A stretch of 64,000 nucleotides of DNA from Lineus longissimus. Taxonomy: Eukaryota > Nemertea > Pilidiophora > Heteronemertea > Lineidae. Position 1 is the first letter of the stretch. Each line of letters starts with the position of its first letter. Below, piece after piece: positions 48,844-58,830 of this stretch. The stretch is taken from the NCBI RefSeq assembly GCF_910592395.1, contig NC_088317.1, forward strand, positions 6,512,001 through 6,576,000. The letters are read 5' to 3'. Under the pieces are notes generated by a model. That model was not told where the DNA came from, made no database searches, and saw only the letters and a list, made by a program, of their open reading frames with translations. Both the position numbers and the translations under genes were made by a program.

Positions 48844-51800
48844 ATGGAGCGCCCGTCATCGAATAAGAATAAAAATTTACAAGATTTGTTATCTACTGAT
48901 GAATTGAAAATTCTCGCCTACAGAAATAAGGTGAAAAAATATGGTTCACTTTCAAGAGAAAAGTTACTTGAAGGACTTCAACAAATCCCAAACAGCATCA
49001 TCGAAGTGAAAATTGACAAGCCAGTTTCACAACTCACTCAACTTGAAAAAAGAGTTCAAGCTCAAAGACTAGGAATAAATCCTAGAAAGTTTAAAAAAGA
49101 ACAGCTGGACTCAATTTTAGAGGATAAAATTTCACAGAAAAATTTGATTGACATCAAACCTAAACCTGTGAAACCAAAAATTTCCATCAGGAAACCTCTT
49201 TTACAGCAAGTTAAGGATCTTGGACATAAGAATTATCAAAATCTCAATATTGAGAAATTGAAAGAACTCTTGACCAAGGAACCCATTAAACGTATTTTGA
49301 AATCAGATCTTTTCAAACAAGCGAAGGAACTTGACATCAATGTTAAAAGTTCCATGACAAAAAAATTCATCCAGGAGTTGATTGAAAAACATGCAGAGTT
49401 AAAAACATTCAAAAAATTCGACTCCGCTTTTAAAGGATATGTTAATCATTTCCAAATGGAAGGTTTGCCTAAAATTGACGTTAAAAACTATCTCAATAAA
49501 ATTAAGTCAGTTTTGCAAGATAAAATTAATGAGGAAAATAAAGAAGGATTAAAATTTATTATTATCCTGACCATTTCAATGAAAAGGAAGAATGAAGTTA
49601 AAGAGTTTCAACTTCGTTCTAGACACATCATTTATGTGGATCAAGAACTTAATTATGACACTCTCATCGAAGACTTCCTTAATGAACTGGAAAATTTAGT
49701 TCAGAAAGGTTCTGGTTGGAAATTTTTGGAAGTAATCAAGATTGAGTTACACACTGTAAAATATACTCCACTTTCAGGATCAAGCTATATTCCTTTACCA
49801 GATAAGATTCAAAATAAAAAAGCAGTGATTAATGTACAAAATTCTGATCAAAAATGCTTCAGATATTCTGTTGAAGCTTATCTTTTAAACTTAGAGAAAA
49901 ACACAGAACGAGTTTCAAATTACAACAAACCTGAATTTGACTACATGTTTAAAGATTTAGAATATCCTGTCAAAATAAAAGATGTTGAGAAATTTGAAAA
50001 GAACAATCTTGACTTAGCAGTCAATGTATTTACATTTATCCCCAGACAGAAAGTGATTGGAGATAATGAAACAGTAGTTTACCCAATTTCCCCAGTTAGA
50101 ATATCTAGAAGATTTTTAGCAGAAGACAAGTATATTAATCTTCTACACTACAAAGATAGTGACGATTTTCCAGAAGGTGAACACATTGAAAATGTCAAAG
50201 ATAATGCAAATTATCATTATGCTTGGATCAAGAACTTTTCTAGGCTGTTTTCTTCCTCACATTCTAAACATCATGGACAGATCAAAGTATGTTTCAGATG
50301 TATGAAAATTACTTCAGCACCAACGAAAGAGGAATGTGAAAGAAGACATAGACAACATTTTGAGAACTGTAAGCAGTTTGAATGTGTCAGAGTTAGCATG
50401 CCTAAGGATCATGAAAAAATCTTGGAATTCAATCAGAAAAAAATGGAACAAAAACATCCTGTCTTTATCGTCGCTGACTTTGAATCATCTTTGAAAACAG
50501 TTGACAAACAATTAGGTGAAAAAACTGTTCAAATTCAATAACATATTCCTAACTCATTCAGCTTCTATACTTGTTTTGACAAGAATCAAATCAAGGCTGA
50601 AAATTTCTTAGTAGAATATAGTGTCAACGATCCTAATGAAGATATAGGAGAAAGATTCTGTGAAGAGATTGAAAAAGCTGTCTATAACATTCATGACAAT
50701 CATTTTAGTAAACCTAAAGCTATGTTAGCCTTAACACAAGTACAACAGGTTAAGCACAAGACAGCTGAAAAATGTTATGTCTGTGACAAGGAATTTACAG
50801 AAAAAAATTATAAAGTTCGTGATCACAACCATTTTAATGGAAAATACAGAGGAGCAGCCTGTAATAATTGTAACCTTCAATTACAAGCTCCAAACTTCAT
50901 ACCTGTGTATTTTCATAATCTTTCAGGCTATGATGCTCATCTGTTTGTGAAAAATTTAAAAGGTAGACTGAATGTCATCGCGAAAAATAGTGAAAACTAT
51001 ATTTCATTCAGCAAGACGTTACAGGTTGACGAGCATAAGACTCTATCGATCAGATTTCTTGACTCATATAGACTCATGCAGTCATCTCTAGCAAATCTTG
51101 CAAATAATTTACCTAACACAGAGAAAAAGAATCTGTCAAAATATTACAAAGACGAACAATTTGATCTTCTAACTAGAAAAGGAATATACCCTTATGAATG
51201 GGTTGACTCACACGAAAAATTTGAACAGACTGAATTACCTCCCATTGAAGCATTTGACTCAAAATTTAATGCTACAAAAATTTCAGTTGAAGACTATTCC
51301 CATGCAAAGAATGTATGGGAAAAATTTGGATGCAAAACATTCAGAGATTACCATGAAATTTATTTGCGAACTGATGTTCTACTCTTAGCAGACATTTTGG
51401 AAAATTTCAGGGGCACATGTATGGAGATTTATAATTTAGATCCAGTCTGGGCTTATTCGGCCTCAGGATTGTCTTGGCAAGCCATGTTGAAAAAGACTGA
51501 TGTTGAAATTGAACTTTTAACAGATGTAGACATGTACAACTTCTTTGAATTGGGTATTCGAGGAGGAATCTGCCAAGCAAGTCATAGATATGCAAAAGCA
51601 AATAATCCCTATTTGAAAGATCACGATCCTAATCAACCTACAAGTTATATCTCTTATCTTGATGCGAATAATTTGTATGGATTATCCATGAGTGAAAAAT
51701 TACCACATTCTAATTTTAAATGGATGACTCAATCAGAATTAAAAAATTGGCAAGACATCCCATGCACTTTAGAAGTTGACTTAGAATATCCTCAAGAATT

Positions 51801-52818
51801 ACATGACCTACATAATGCCTATCCATTAGCACCTGAACATTTGAATGATAAGTTGATCCCAAATTTACAAGACAAGAAAAAATATATTGTGCATCATAAG
51901 GCTTTGAAATTCTACTTGAGTCAAGGTTTAAAGTTGACTAAAATTCACAGAGGAATTTCCTACACAGAATCATACTTTTTGAAAGAGTACATTGACTTAA
52001 ACACAAGTCAACGTGCCAAAGCAAAAAATGACTTTGAAAAAGACTTCTTCAAATTGATGAACAATTCATGCTTTGGAAAGACAATGGAATCAGTCAGAGA
52101 TAGAAAAAACATCACATTGGCTACAAATGTCAATCAGCTTCGAAAATTAGTCAATTCGAACAACTATAAAGGTCAGAAAATTTTTGGTGAAGATCTAGTC
52201 ATGGTAGAATCTCAAAAAGTAGAAGTTTGTCTCAATAAACCAATATTTATGGGTCAAGCGATTCTAGATCTTTCAAAAATACACATGTATGATTTCCATT
52301 ATAATCATATGATGAAAAAGTACTCAGACAAAGCACAACTGTTGTACACTGATACTGACTCATTAGTCTATCATATAGAAACACCTGATATTTATAAGGA
52401 TATGAAACAAGATGCTGAATTATTTGACTTTTCAAATTTTCCAAAAGATCATGCATTGTTTGATGAAACGAACAAGAAAGTAATTGGAAAGTTTAAAGAC
52501 GAAGAAGCTGGTCATGTCATCACTGAGTTCATCGCTTTACGTTCTAAATTATATGCCTATACAACTGATAAAGATGAAGAGGTTAAGAAATGCAAAGGTG
52601 TCAAGAAGCAAGTTGTAAAAAATGAAATCACTATTGAAGATTACAAGTCTGTGCTCTTGGAAAAAATTCCAATCGAAAAAAGGATGAATGTGTTTAGGTC
52701 AAGAAATCATCAAATTTACACTGAACAAGTGACTAAATGTGCGTTGAATGCGAATGATGATAAACGTACAATATTGGAAGATGGAATCTCAACTAAATCT
52801 CTTGGATTTAAAAAATAA
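48844..52818 (+). pseudogene. Protein-primed family B DNA polymerase, one in-frame stop
   Basis: One frame of 1324 codons runs from ATG 48844 to TAA 52816, interrupted only by TAA at 50539-50541 (codon 566). Both sides stay in the same frame. Order: SAP-like short helical repeats (about 1-180), the conserved Polinton PolB N-terminal region (about 190-370, ending in INVQNSDQKCFRYSVEAYLL), a Cys/His cluster (CFRCMKITSA...C), ExoI FIVADFESSL with D545 and E547, an HNH-like insert (CYVCDKEF...DHNHFNGKYRGAACNNCN), ExoII FHNLSGYDAHLF, ExoIII LRTDVLLLADI (D844), motif A YLDANNLYGLSM (D940), motif B NNSCFGKTMES (from 1073) and motif C YTDTDSLVY (D1170, D1172). All catalytic residues are present. The stop follows ExoI, so without readthrough the polymerase half is not made from this start. 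An ATG at 50722 follows the break. Confidence 0.9.
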
Positions 52819-52821
52819 ACA

Positions 52822-52913
52822 GGTCTAGCAGTTTGCTAGACCTTGATTTGGCAATAAGACTGTGCCATTTTTGGCACAGTCTTAATGGCAACAGGTTACC
52901 AAATTGGTAACCT
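52822..52913. terminator. Three consecutive hairpins after PolB
   Basis: Stems at 52822-52842 (GGTCTAGCA / TGCTAGACC), 52855-52884 (13 bp, TAAGACTGTGCCA, loop TTTT) and 52893-52913 (AGGTTACCAA / TTGGTAACCT), all perfect, directly behind the PolB stop. The first two recur as a pair at 59724-59762. They are likely signals for a transcript 3' end, as in giant viruses, but this is inference. Confidence 0.5.
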
Positions 52914-52959
52914 ACTTTAAAAAATAAAAATAAAAATATAGAAATAAAAATAAAAATAA

Positions 52960-54225
52960 ATGGACTTTCCAAACTATTTAAAATATAATGCTGATGTAAA
53001 CTATCCTGTCACTTACAAGAATAACTCTTTGACCAAGGATCCTTTCATTCATCAAAAAATTCATGTAACACCAAATCAAAGTTTTTATTTCAATACAATT
53101 GATATTTTCCCTAATAAGGTGAATCCACGAAAATTTTCAACTTATGCACAAGTACAAGATTATATTAAAAATTCAACCATGGATAACTGGGAAAACCAAT
53201 TTAAATTTGCACTATATTGCGCAACATCAGGTTCAGGTGTAAGCTGGCATAATCATATTAATCATGCTGATCCTTTAGTACAGAGTATTTTTAGATTCCA
53301 TGTCTATTTTACCATCAGAAAGATATTACACCAGCTAAAAATTCCTTTACCAGGAAATCCTGACTTTAATCCATCAAAAAATCCTTACAATAAACAAGCC
53401 TATGAAAATTTGAAACTTGAATTTGGCTCTGTTGGCTTCAACTATTTTCACAAAGGGAAAATACAAGTGCTAGACATTGTCATGGACAATGGCAACTATT
53501 ATTTGAATGATCCTAGTAAGTTTCCATTTAATGCAGACAAAAAAGGATATGTCTATGCAGACCATCATAGACTTTATATTGGCAGCCTGTCTTTCATTTA
53601 CTCAGACGATTGGACAAATTTTATCACCTTAGACAGTCAAGGATTGACTAAAGCAGGCATGAGTAGAATCAATGAATCGATTCGAACTTATGTTTATTGT
53701 ATTCTAGGTTCACAAACCATGATTCGTCAGGATATTCTTGGTTCATTGGACATACAAAAACAATTTGGAATTTTAGTGGAAGATGTTATTCAAGGTCAAA
53801 CATTAGTCGATTCCATCAAAACATTTCAGTCAGCGAGTGTACTCATTCACTCAAAACAAGCGCTTGCATACGCTTTAGAAAAAGCAGGTTCACGATTAGA
53901 TTTTGCCGTTGGATTAGGATTACAACTTGTTCCAAGTCATATGCGATTACATATTGGTATAATTGAAGGATATAATAACTCTCTGTTAACCGCTACAGAA
54001 AATACAACTTTTGGCATCAATTCACATATCAATGTCAGAAAAAAGCGACAAGTGACACGAGCAAAACAAACTCGTTCTACAAATTTGGAGAACGAACAAC
54101 CACAAACTAATTCATCAAATTTGATGAATAAACAAACTAGTGAAACAAGCGTCAGCGAAGCGAGTCATTTACCTTTTACAATGGGATTAATTATTGTAGG
54201 TCTTTTAGTTCAAACTATTCTTTAA
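52960..54225 (+). CDS. Conserved Polinton protein, 421 aa, C-terminal membrane anchor
   Basis: Starts at ATG 52960 within AATAAATG. The middle contains strings I associate with a conserved invertebrate Polinton protein: SGSGVSWHNHINHADPLV, RFHVYFTIRKIL, GLTKAGMSRINESIRTYVYC and LVPSHMRLHIGIIEGYNN. After a charged, low-complexity linker (about 345-400) it ends in one hydrophobic segment (LPFTMGLIIVGLLVQTIL), so it may be tail-anchored. No enzymatic motif is evident, and I cannot map it safely to a named Polinton gene. It is placed between PolB and the integrase; the next ATG lies five bases after its stop. Confidence 0.7.
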   Translation: MDFPNYLKYNADVNYPVTYKNNSLTKDPFIHQKIHVTPNQSFYFNTIDIFPNKVNPRKFSTYAQVQDYIKNSTMDNWENQFKFALYCATSGSGVSWHNHINHADPLVQSIFRFHVYFTIRKILHQLKIPLPGNPDFNPSKNPYNKQAYENLKLEFGSVGFNYFHKGKIQVLDIVMDNGNYYLNDPSKFPFNADKKGYVYADHHRLYIGSLSFIYSDDWTNFITLDSQGLTKAGMSRINESIRTYVYCILGSQTMIRQDILGSLDIQKQFGILVEDVIQGQTLVDSIKTFQSASVLIHSKQALAYALEKAGSRLDFAVGLGLQLVPSHMRLHIGIIEGYNNSLLTATENTTFGINSHINVRKKRQVTRAKQTRSTNLENEQPQTNSSNLMNKQTSETSVSEASHLPFTMGLIIVGLLVQTIL

Positions 54226-54230
54226 AATAA

Positions 54231-55220
54231 ATGCAAGAAGCATATGCAAGTTACAAATATCCTTCTGCTTTAAAATTTTATAAAATCATGAAAAAGAAGG
54301 ATCCTAGTATAAAATTTGATGACATTGATCAATTTGTAAAATCTCAGAAAAGCTATCAGCTTCACAAAAAGCAGTCCAATAAAATCCAAGGTCACATTAT
54401 AGCTTATCGTGAAAATGCTCTTTGGTTCATGGATTTGTTGGACATGAGTAATTATTCAAGACAAAACAAAGGGTATAAATGGATTTTACTTGCTATTGAT
54501 ACATTTACAAGAAAAGCTTATGCTGAAGCTTTAAAAAATAAAACTAAGTTTGAAGTGAAAAATGGCTTTGAAAAAATTTATAATGATACTGGAAGTATTA
54601 CACTTATTATTACAGATTCAGGCAATGAATTTTTAAACAAACCACTACAAGATTTATTCAAAGAATTAAACATTAGACATGGAACAGTGGATATTGGTGA
54701 TCATCATGCATTAGGCTTAATTGATAGACTATCTAGAACTATTAAAGAAATGGTCTTCAAAGATTTCAAAGAGAAAAATACAGTCAAATGGGTTGATACA
54801 TTGCAAGATTACATTAGTGCATACAATGAAAGACCTCATTCTGGCATTTTAGACTATAGTCCAAATGAAGCTAACCTTCATGCTACTGAATTAGTTGAAT
54901 TAAATGTAGAAAAATATATGCCCGTTGTACACAAGTTTAACATTGGAGAATTAGTTAGAAAAAAATTGAAGAGACCTATATTTACAAAAGGTTACAAACA
55001 GATTTGGAGCAATAGAACTTACACTATCAAAAATATTGAAGGTGTTCATGCTATCTTAAATAGCGCAGAAAGAGTTAGACTTGATGACTTACAAAAAATT
55101 AAAAAAGATTTTGAGTCGGATTCTTCTGAGGTTGAGAAAGCAGATAAAGAAGTGAAAGTAGAAAAAATTTTATATACAAAGAAGGCTTCGATTCTAAAAA
55201 TATTATTGACTCACGGTTGA
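54231..55220 (+). CDS. Retroviral-type integrase (rve), 329 aa
   Basis: Catalyses insertion of the element. The core has D68 (WFMDLLDM), D129 (IITDSGNEF) and, 35 residues later, D165 (ALGLIDRLSRTIKE), where retroviral integrases have Glu. A short helical N-terminal region lacks an obvious HHCC finger. The C-terminal part (NIGELVRKKLKRPIFTKGY through RVRLDDLQKI) fits the small SH3-like domain, then an acidic/basic tail. The start ATG lies within AATAAATG. The frame is complete, so integration may still work even though PolB is interrupted. Confidence 0.9.
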   Translation: MQEAYASYKYPSALKFYKIMKKKDPSIKFDDIDQFVKSQKSYQLHKKQSNKIQGHIIAYRENALWFMDLLDMSNYSRQNKGYKWILLAIDTFTRKAYAEALKNKTKFEVKNGFEKIYNDTGSITLIITDSGNEFLNKPLQDLFKELNIRHGTVDIGDHHALGLIDRLSRTIKEMVFKDFKEKNTVKWVDTLQDYISAYNERPHSGILDYSPNEANLHATELVELNVEKYMPVVHKFNIGELVRKKLKRPIFTKGYKQIWSNRTYTIKNIEGVHAILNSAERVRLDDLQKIKKDFESDSSEVEKADKEVKVEKILYTKKASILKILLTHG

Positions 55221-55286
55221 GAAAGAAGTAAGATATTTATAATGTAAAATCATATTATAAACATGTTACTCGCTAAGCTCGTAAGC

Positions 55287-55571
55287 TTACTCAATTTGCA
55301 ATGAAGGAAGTTCTTTCATTTCTTTTGGTATATTTTTCCATCTTCTACGGGTTAACATATAGTCTAAATAAGTTCCAACGATAGCCCACCATGTTTCTAA
55401 TTTGATGAAACTATCATTCACTGATATCTCAAGTTGATCCACTTTAGTATTGACTTTAGTCGCTGTTATAACGTCAGGATTTAACTGACTGTTTTTTATT
55501 TTTCGAATTTCCTCTTTTAGTTCCTCAATAGCTGCTGGGTAAAAGTATTTAATCCCACACATGTTAGGCAT
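55287..55571 (-). CDS. Small coiled-coil protein, 94 aa
   Basis: On the minus strand, start ATG at 55571 in TTTAAATAAATG, the same start motif as the capsid genes, which supports a real gene. Residues 12-30 (AAIEELKEEIRKIKNSQL) form a coiled coil, followed by LETWWAIVGTYLDYMLTRRR with two adjacent Trp. It faces away from the major capsid gene and is convergent with the integrase. Function unknown. Confidence 0.6.
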   Translation of the reverse strand: MPNMCGIKYFYPAAIEELKEEIRKIKNSQLNPDVITATKVNTKVDQLEISVNDSFIKLETWWAIVGTYLDYMLTRRRWKNIPKEMKELPSLQIE

Positions 55572-55590
55572 TTATTTAAACATTTTATTT

Positions 55591-55614
55591 GAATGTGCCA
55601 TTTTTGGCACATTC
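55591..55614. repeat. GTGCCA-TTTT-TGGCAC hairpin between divergent genes
   Basis: Perfect 10-bp stem GAATGTGCCA, loop TTTT, between the 5' ends of the 94-aa gene and the major capsid gene. It has the same core as the hairpins at 52855, 59739 and 62847, but here it is not at a 3' end. Confidence 0.6.
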
Positions 55615-55667
55615 ACAAATTGATGAACTAATTTTTTAATTTTTTTAAAAAAATTTTAATATAATAA

Positions 55668-56882
55668 ATGGACACATCGTTTGGTAAATATCTTGATCCT
55701 TATAGATCAAACAAAATAGCCAAGGGGCTAAAAGCTAAAAGAAATTATGAAGTCATTACTCACAATCCTAATTCTGTGAATCCTGGAGAAACACTTTATG
55801 TGAAAATTCCTCAGCTTGAAAAAGGACAAGTGATTGTTCCCAAAAGTTTGAAACTTACATTTAAACTTTCTACCTCATCAAAAGCAAGTAATGCAGCCAA
55901 TGCTGCAGCAGCTGGATTTGTGGCGAATGTAGGTCGAAATATTGTAGAAAGAATTACTACTAAATTGGGTGGAAAAACAATGAGTGAAGTGGACAAATCT
56001 TACATCTATAATACATTCAAGGATTTTTGGTTGACAGAAAAACAAAGGAAAAATCGTGTTCAGCAAGGTATTGAAAAAGAACAACGAAAAGATGCTATTA
56101 AAACAGCATTTGGTGACAGATATTGTATTCCTATTGAGTCAGAAATATTTGATGATCATCTACCTTTTTACCCATCAGCTATTTTAGAATCCATTGAATA
56201 TAATATCAAATTCAATGATGCAAAATATGTTGTGACAGGAACTGCAACGTCAAAAACGTATGCTGTGAAAGATATTCAACTTGAGTATGAAACTGTATAT
56301 TCCACAGAACTTAGTGAGGAAATCGAAGCAATATATGCTGATACTAGATTTAGATATGAAGACGTGCATCTTTTGAGAACAGATTCAATTGGAAAGAATA
56401 AACGAATGAATATCAATGTAGATGTCAATCGCGCTTCTACAAAGGGTATTCTGATATTTTTCCAGAAAAATTACTCTGAGTATGATGCCGAAAATACAAG
56501 TTTTCAAAATCCAGAAATCACTAATGTGACCATTACTTCAGAAGGAATTTCTCACTGTATATACAAGTCAGGAATGAAAGCTTATAATCAATTTGATGAA
56601 GTCAAACGACTTTATATGTCAGAAGATCTTAAGCAAACTGAAGACTGCATGATGGATGTCGAAAAATTCTATGAAAATCATAAATATGCTCTGTGGATTG
56701 ATCTGAGAAGTACAGAGGACAACTATTTACATGGATCTGGAACTGCCATGAGCAATATTAAACATGGTTTACAACTTGAACTTACCAGAAGTACTGAAAC
56801 AGAATATGACATGCTAGTCTATATTGTAGCTGATGGATTAGTAGGGCTTGAGAATAAACGGGTAAAGGGCATTGTACACTAA
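55668..56882 (+). CDS. Major capsid protein, double jelly-roll, 404 aa
   Basis: Forms the hexon-like shell. It has the hallmarks of Polinton MCPs: GETLYVKIPQLEKGQVIVP near the N-terminus, NVGRNIVERITTKLGGKTM, the FKDFWLTEKQRKN helix, FGDRYCIPIESEIFDDHLPF (first barrel) and KDIQLEYETVYSTELSEEI leading into the second barrel, which ends with LVYIVADGLVGLEN. The length is somewhat shorter than many Polinton MCPs. The start ATG is in ATAATAAATG. The frame is intact. The ATPase follows after 112 bp, as usual for a morphogenesis module. Confidence 0.85.
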   Translation: MDTSFGKYLDPYRSNKIAKGLKAKRNYEVITHNPNSVNPGETLYVKIPQLEKGQVIVPKSLKLTFKLSTSSKASNAANAAAAGFVANVGRNIVERITTKLGGKTMSEVDKSYIYNTFKDFWLTEKQRKNRVQQGIEKEQRKDAIKTAFGDRYCIPIESEIFDDHLPFYPSAILESIEYNIKFNDAKYVVTGTATSKTYAVKDIQLEYETVYSTELSEEIEAIYADTRFRYEDVHLLRTDSIGKNKRMNINVDVNRASTKGILIFFQKNYSEYDAENTSFQNPEITNVTITSEGISHCIYKSGMKAYNQFDEVKRLYMSEDLKQTEDCMMDVEKFYENHKYALWIDLRSTEDNYLHGSGTAMSNIKHGLQLELTRSTETEYDMLVYIVADGLVGLENKRVKGIVH

Positions 56883-56907
56883 CCACAAAAATATTTAGCA
56901 TGTGTCA

Positions 56908-56925
56908 GTTGTCAAATTTGACAAC
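56908..56925. terminator. Perfect 18-bp palindrome after the capsid gene
   Basis: GTTGTCAAATTTGACAAC, 25 bp after the MCP stop and before the ATPase. Candidate 3'-end signal of the MCP transcript. Confidence 0.4.
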
Positions 56926-56994
56926 CGAGTATATTCTTCAAAGGTAATTTCTTTGTAGTCAGTTCCTTCTTCAAAATGTTAAAAATAAACAGGT

Positions 56995-57609
56995 ATGACG
57001 AGTGAATTTTACTGTGATCCACCTTTCAATATGTTAATTGTTGGAATGACTGATTGTGGCAAGACCTACTTTATACTAGATTTACTTGAAAAAGAATTTC
57101 GTAAAAAATTTGATGACATTGTGATATTTTGTCCAACCATTGACATGAATAAAACTTACCAAGATAGAGCATGGATTACACAAGACAAAAATATACACAT
57201 TTACCCATCTAAGTTAGTACTTACAGATTTAAATATATGCTTAGAAGATGCGATTGAAAATTTAAAAAGTCAAGATCATCAAACATTATTTATCATTGAT
57301 GATTGTGCTAATTTGTGGGAATCAAAGAATAAGTGTACAAAATTGACTGAACTAGCTTTCTCAGGAAGACATTATGGAATTTCTGTGTGGCTTTTGACTC
57401 AAAAATATAATGCAGTTGTAAAAGATTTTAGAGAAAATTGTAAACACATGGTGATTCATACAATGAATGATCAATTATCTATGGATCAAATCTTCAAAGA
57501 AAATCGCTGTATTCCACAAAGCGAAAAAGACACAGTTCTGATGCAGATTGATGCAGGAAAGAAGCTTATACTGCGCAGAAAGATGCCTTTTGATTATTTT
57601 TTATCATAA
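56995..57609 (+). CDS. Genome-packaging ATPase (FtsK/HerA, A32-like), 204 aa
   Basis: Translocates DNA into capsids. Walker A GMTDCGKT (residues 17-24), Walker B LFIIDDCA (98-105) and the following SGRHYGISVWLLTQ (123-136), which carries the sensor Gln, are all in place. Length is normal for the family. Unlike its neighbours it starts in AATAAACAGGTATG rather than AATAAATG. The 104-aa gene at 59140 has the same alternative context. The frame is intact. Confidence 0.85.
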   Translation: MTSEFYCDPPFNMLIVGMTDCGKTYFILDLLEKEFRKKFDDIVIFCPTIDMNKTYQDRAWITQDKNIHIYPSKLVLTDLNICLEDAIENLKSQDHQTLFIIDDCANLWESKNKCTKLTELAFSGRHYGISVWLLTQKYNAVVKDFRENCKHMVIHTMNDQLSMDQIFKENRCIPQSEKDTVLMQIDAGKKLILRRKMPFDYFLS

Positions 57610-57613
57610 ATAA

Positions 57614-58054
57614 ATGGAAACTACTGTTGAAGAAGAACAAAACGAGTGTGACATGCGAAGTGAATTACTTTCACACTAACAATCAGGATTACGAAATAAA
57701 CTAGGAATAAAATCATCTGAGGCTACGATTAAAAAAGCTTCACAAAAAAATATTGAAAAATTACATAATGAGTATAACATCAAATATAATACTCAGATTG
57801 CTGATGATTTAGTATCTAATTTATAATTTGGATATACTCAAGCAGTAAAAATTGTATTTCCAAATTTAGACCAAAAAAAATTACATGAAAAATTAAATGA
57901 CAATATCATAGTAAACCATGAAATAAAGAAACAACTGGGTCAATATATGAATTCAACACTTTTAGCTGCAGGTACAATTGTAGTCAATACGGCTGAAACT
58001 GCAATGACGCGTGAAAAATCAGAATTAGCAGAGGACACATGCGAGGATTCCTAA
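57614..58054 (+). pseudogene. Small conserved-looking gene with two in-frame TAA codons
   Basis: ATG 57614 is in ATAAATAAATG, five bases after the ATPase stop. One frame continues to TAA 58052, interrupted by TAA at 57677-57679 and 57821-57823 (codons 22 and 70). Between and after these it stays open and protein-like: QSGLRNKLGIKSSEATIKKA, then PNLDQKKLHEKLND and MNSTLLAAGTIVVNTAETA. Predominantly helical, no known domain. The absence of frameshifts means the decay, if it is decay, came only from substitutions. Confidence 0.6.
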
Positions 58055-58090
58055 ATTTTATAGAGTCCTCACTGACTTTATAAAATCTAA
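58052..58090. terminator. Hairpin between convergent genes
   Basis: ATTTTATAGAGTC and GACTTTATAAAAT form a 13-bp stem with one mismatch around CTCACT, between the ends of the rightward gene at 57614 and the leftward zinc-ribbon gene. It could end transcripts from both sides. Confidence 0.5.
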
Positions 58091-58107
58091 GATTATGGCC
58101 AATTTAA

Positions 58108-58803
58108 TTATTTAAAATCTTCATACACCTTTTCTAAAGAAGATGTTAATACACTCGCTGATGCAGCCGCTTTTGCGTCCAATTTTTTTAATTTTTTTCT
58201 CGTCGCTGCGCCAATACTTGCTGGTGCTAAAAGGTAGTGTTCATTTAATTTTTGTAATATATGTTTATTAAAAAAGAAGGACTTTCTGTTTAGTTTATCC
58301 TTATTCTGTTCAAACAGGTCTTCTAACCTTTTCACATCCTTGGCAATTGAAATATAGTCAACTCTCTTGAACAATAGTTCGTCTTTATATTGTTCTTTAA
58401 ATTTTGAAAATTTAGACATAACATACTTATGAGTTTTTTCCATGCCATAGTGTGATCCACAAATACGTTTACTTTGAATAGAATTTGTCCACAAATCTGG
58501 TGTACATTTACGAGCGTAGCGAGTACGAGAGTATGGATCAAAAGCATTGTCTATAGTTCCACAATTATTACAAACGACTTCATCCTCTAGTATAGTACAA
58601 TCTGTTGAATAACAATCTTGACAAATCCAATGATTACAATATAAATTTACATATTTTCCAGCTATTTTAAGCTGCTCTCGCATGTCTAAAACAAGTGACA
58701 TTTCATATTGATATTGTGTAAAACATCTTGCATCATTTTCTAATACCTCAACAACTTTTTCATATATTTCTTCAAGGTTGTCAAATCTAACATCTGCCTT
58801 CAT
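58108..58803 (-). CDS. Zinc-ribbon protein, possibly VLTF3/TFIIB-like, 231 aa
   Basis: Minus strand, start ATG 58803 in TTCATAAATG. Residues about 55-85 hold a C4 ribbon: CNHWICQDCYSTDC, then VVCNNCGTIDNAF, typical of transcription factors. A helical C-terminal half follows, with DVKRLEDLFEQNKDKLNRKS then FFFNKHILQKLNEHYLL, an arrangement that recalls the poxvirus/NCLDV late transcription factor VLTF3. The tail is Lys/Ala-rich. The similarity is by pattern only; a TFIIB-like or unrelated zinc ribbon is possible. It is transcribed away from the membrane-protein block through a repeat-filled divergent region. Confidence 0.5.
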   Translation of the reverse strand: MKADVRFDNLEEIYEKVVEVLENDARCFTQYQYEMSLVLDMREQLKIAGKYVNLYCNHWICQDCYSTDCTILEDEVVCNNCGTIDNAFDPYSRTRYARKCTPDLWTNSIQSKRICGSHYGMEKTHKYVMSKFSKFKEQYKDELLFKRVDYISIAKDVKRLEDLFEQNKDKLNRKSFFFNKHILQKLNEHYLLAPASIGAATRKKLKKLDAKAAASASVLTSSLEKVYEDFK

Positions 58804-58830
58804 TTATGAAGACATAATTTTTATTATACA

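Noticed and set aside
52247-52456. Antisense frames inside PolB, integrase and capsid genes
   Set aside because: They overlap strongly conserved coding sequence, lack the AATAAATG start context and have no recognisable product.
48844-52818. Alternative genetic code with TAA as a sense codon in the whole element
   Set aside because: Most intact Polinton genes end in TAA, often directly before the next ATG, and the integrase and others also use TGA or TAG as true ends. Full reassignment does not fit; local readthrough or mutation remains open.
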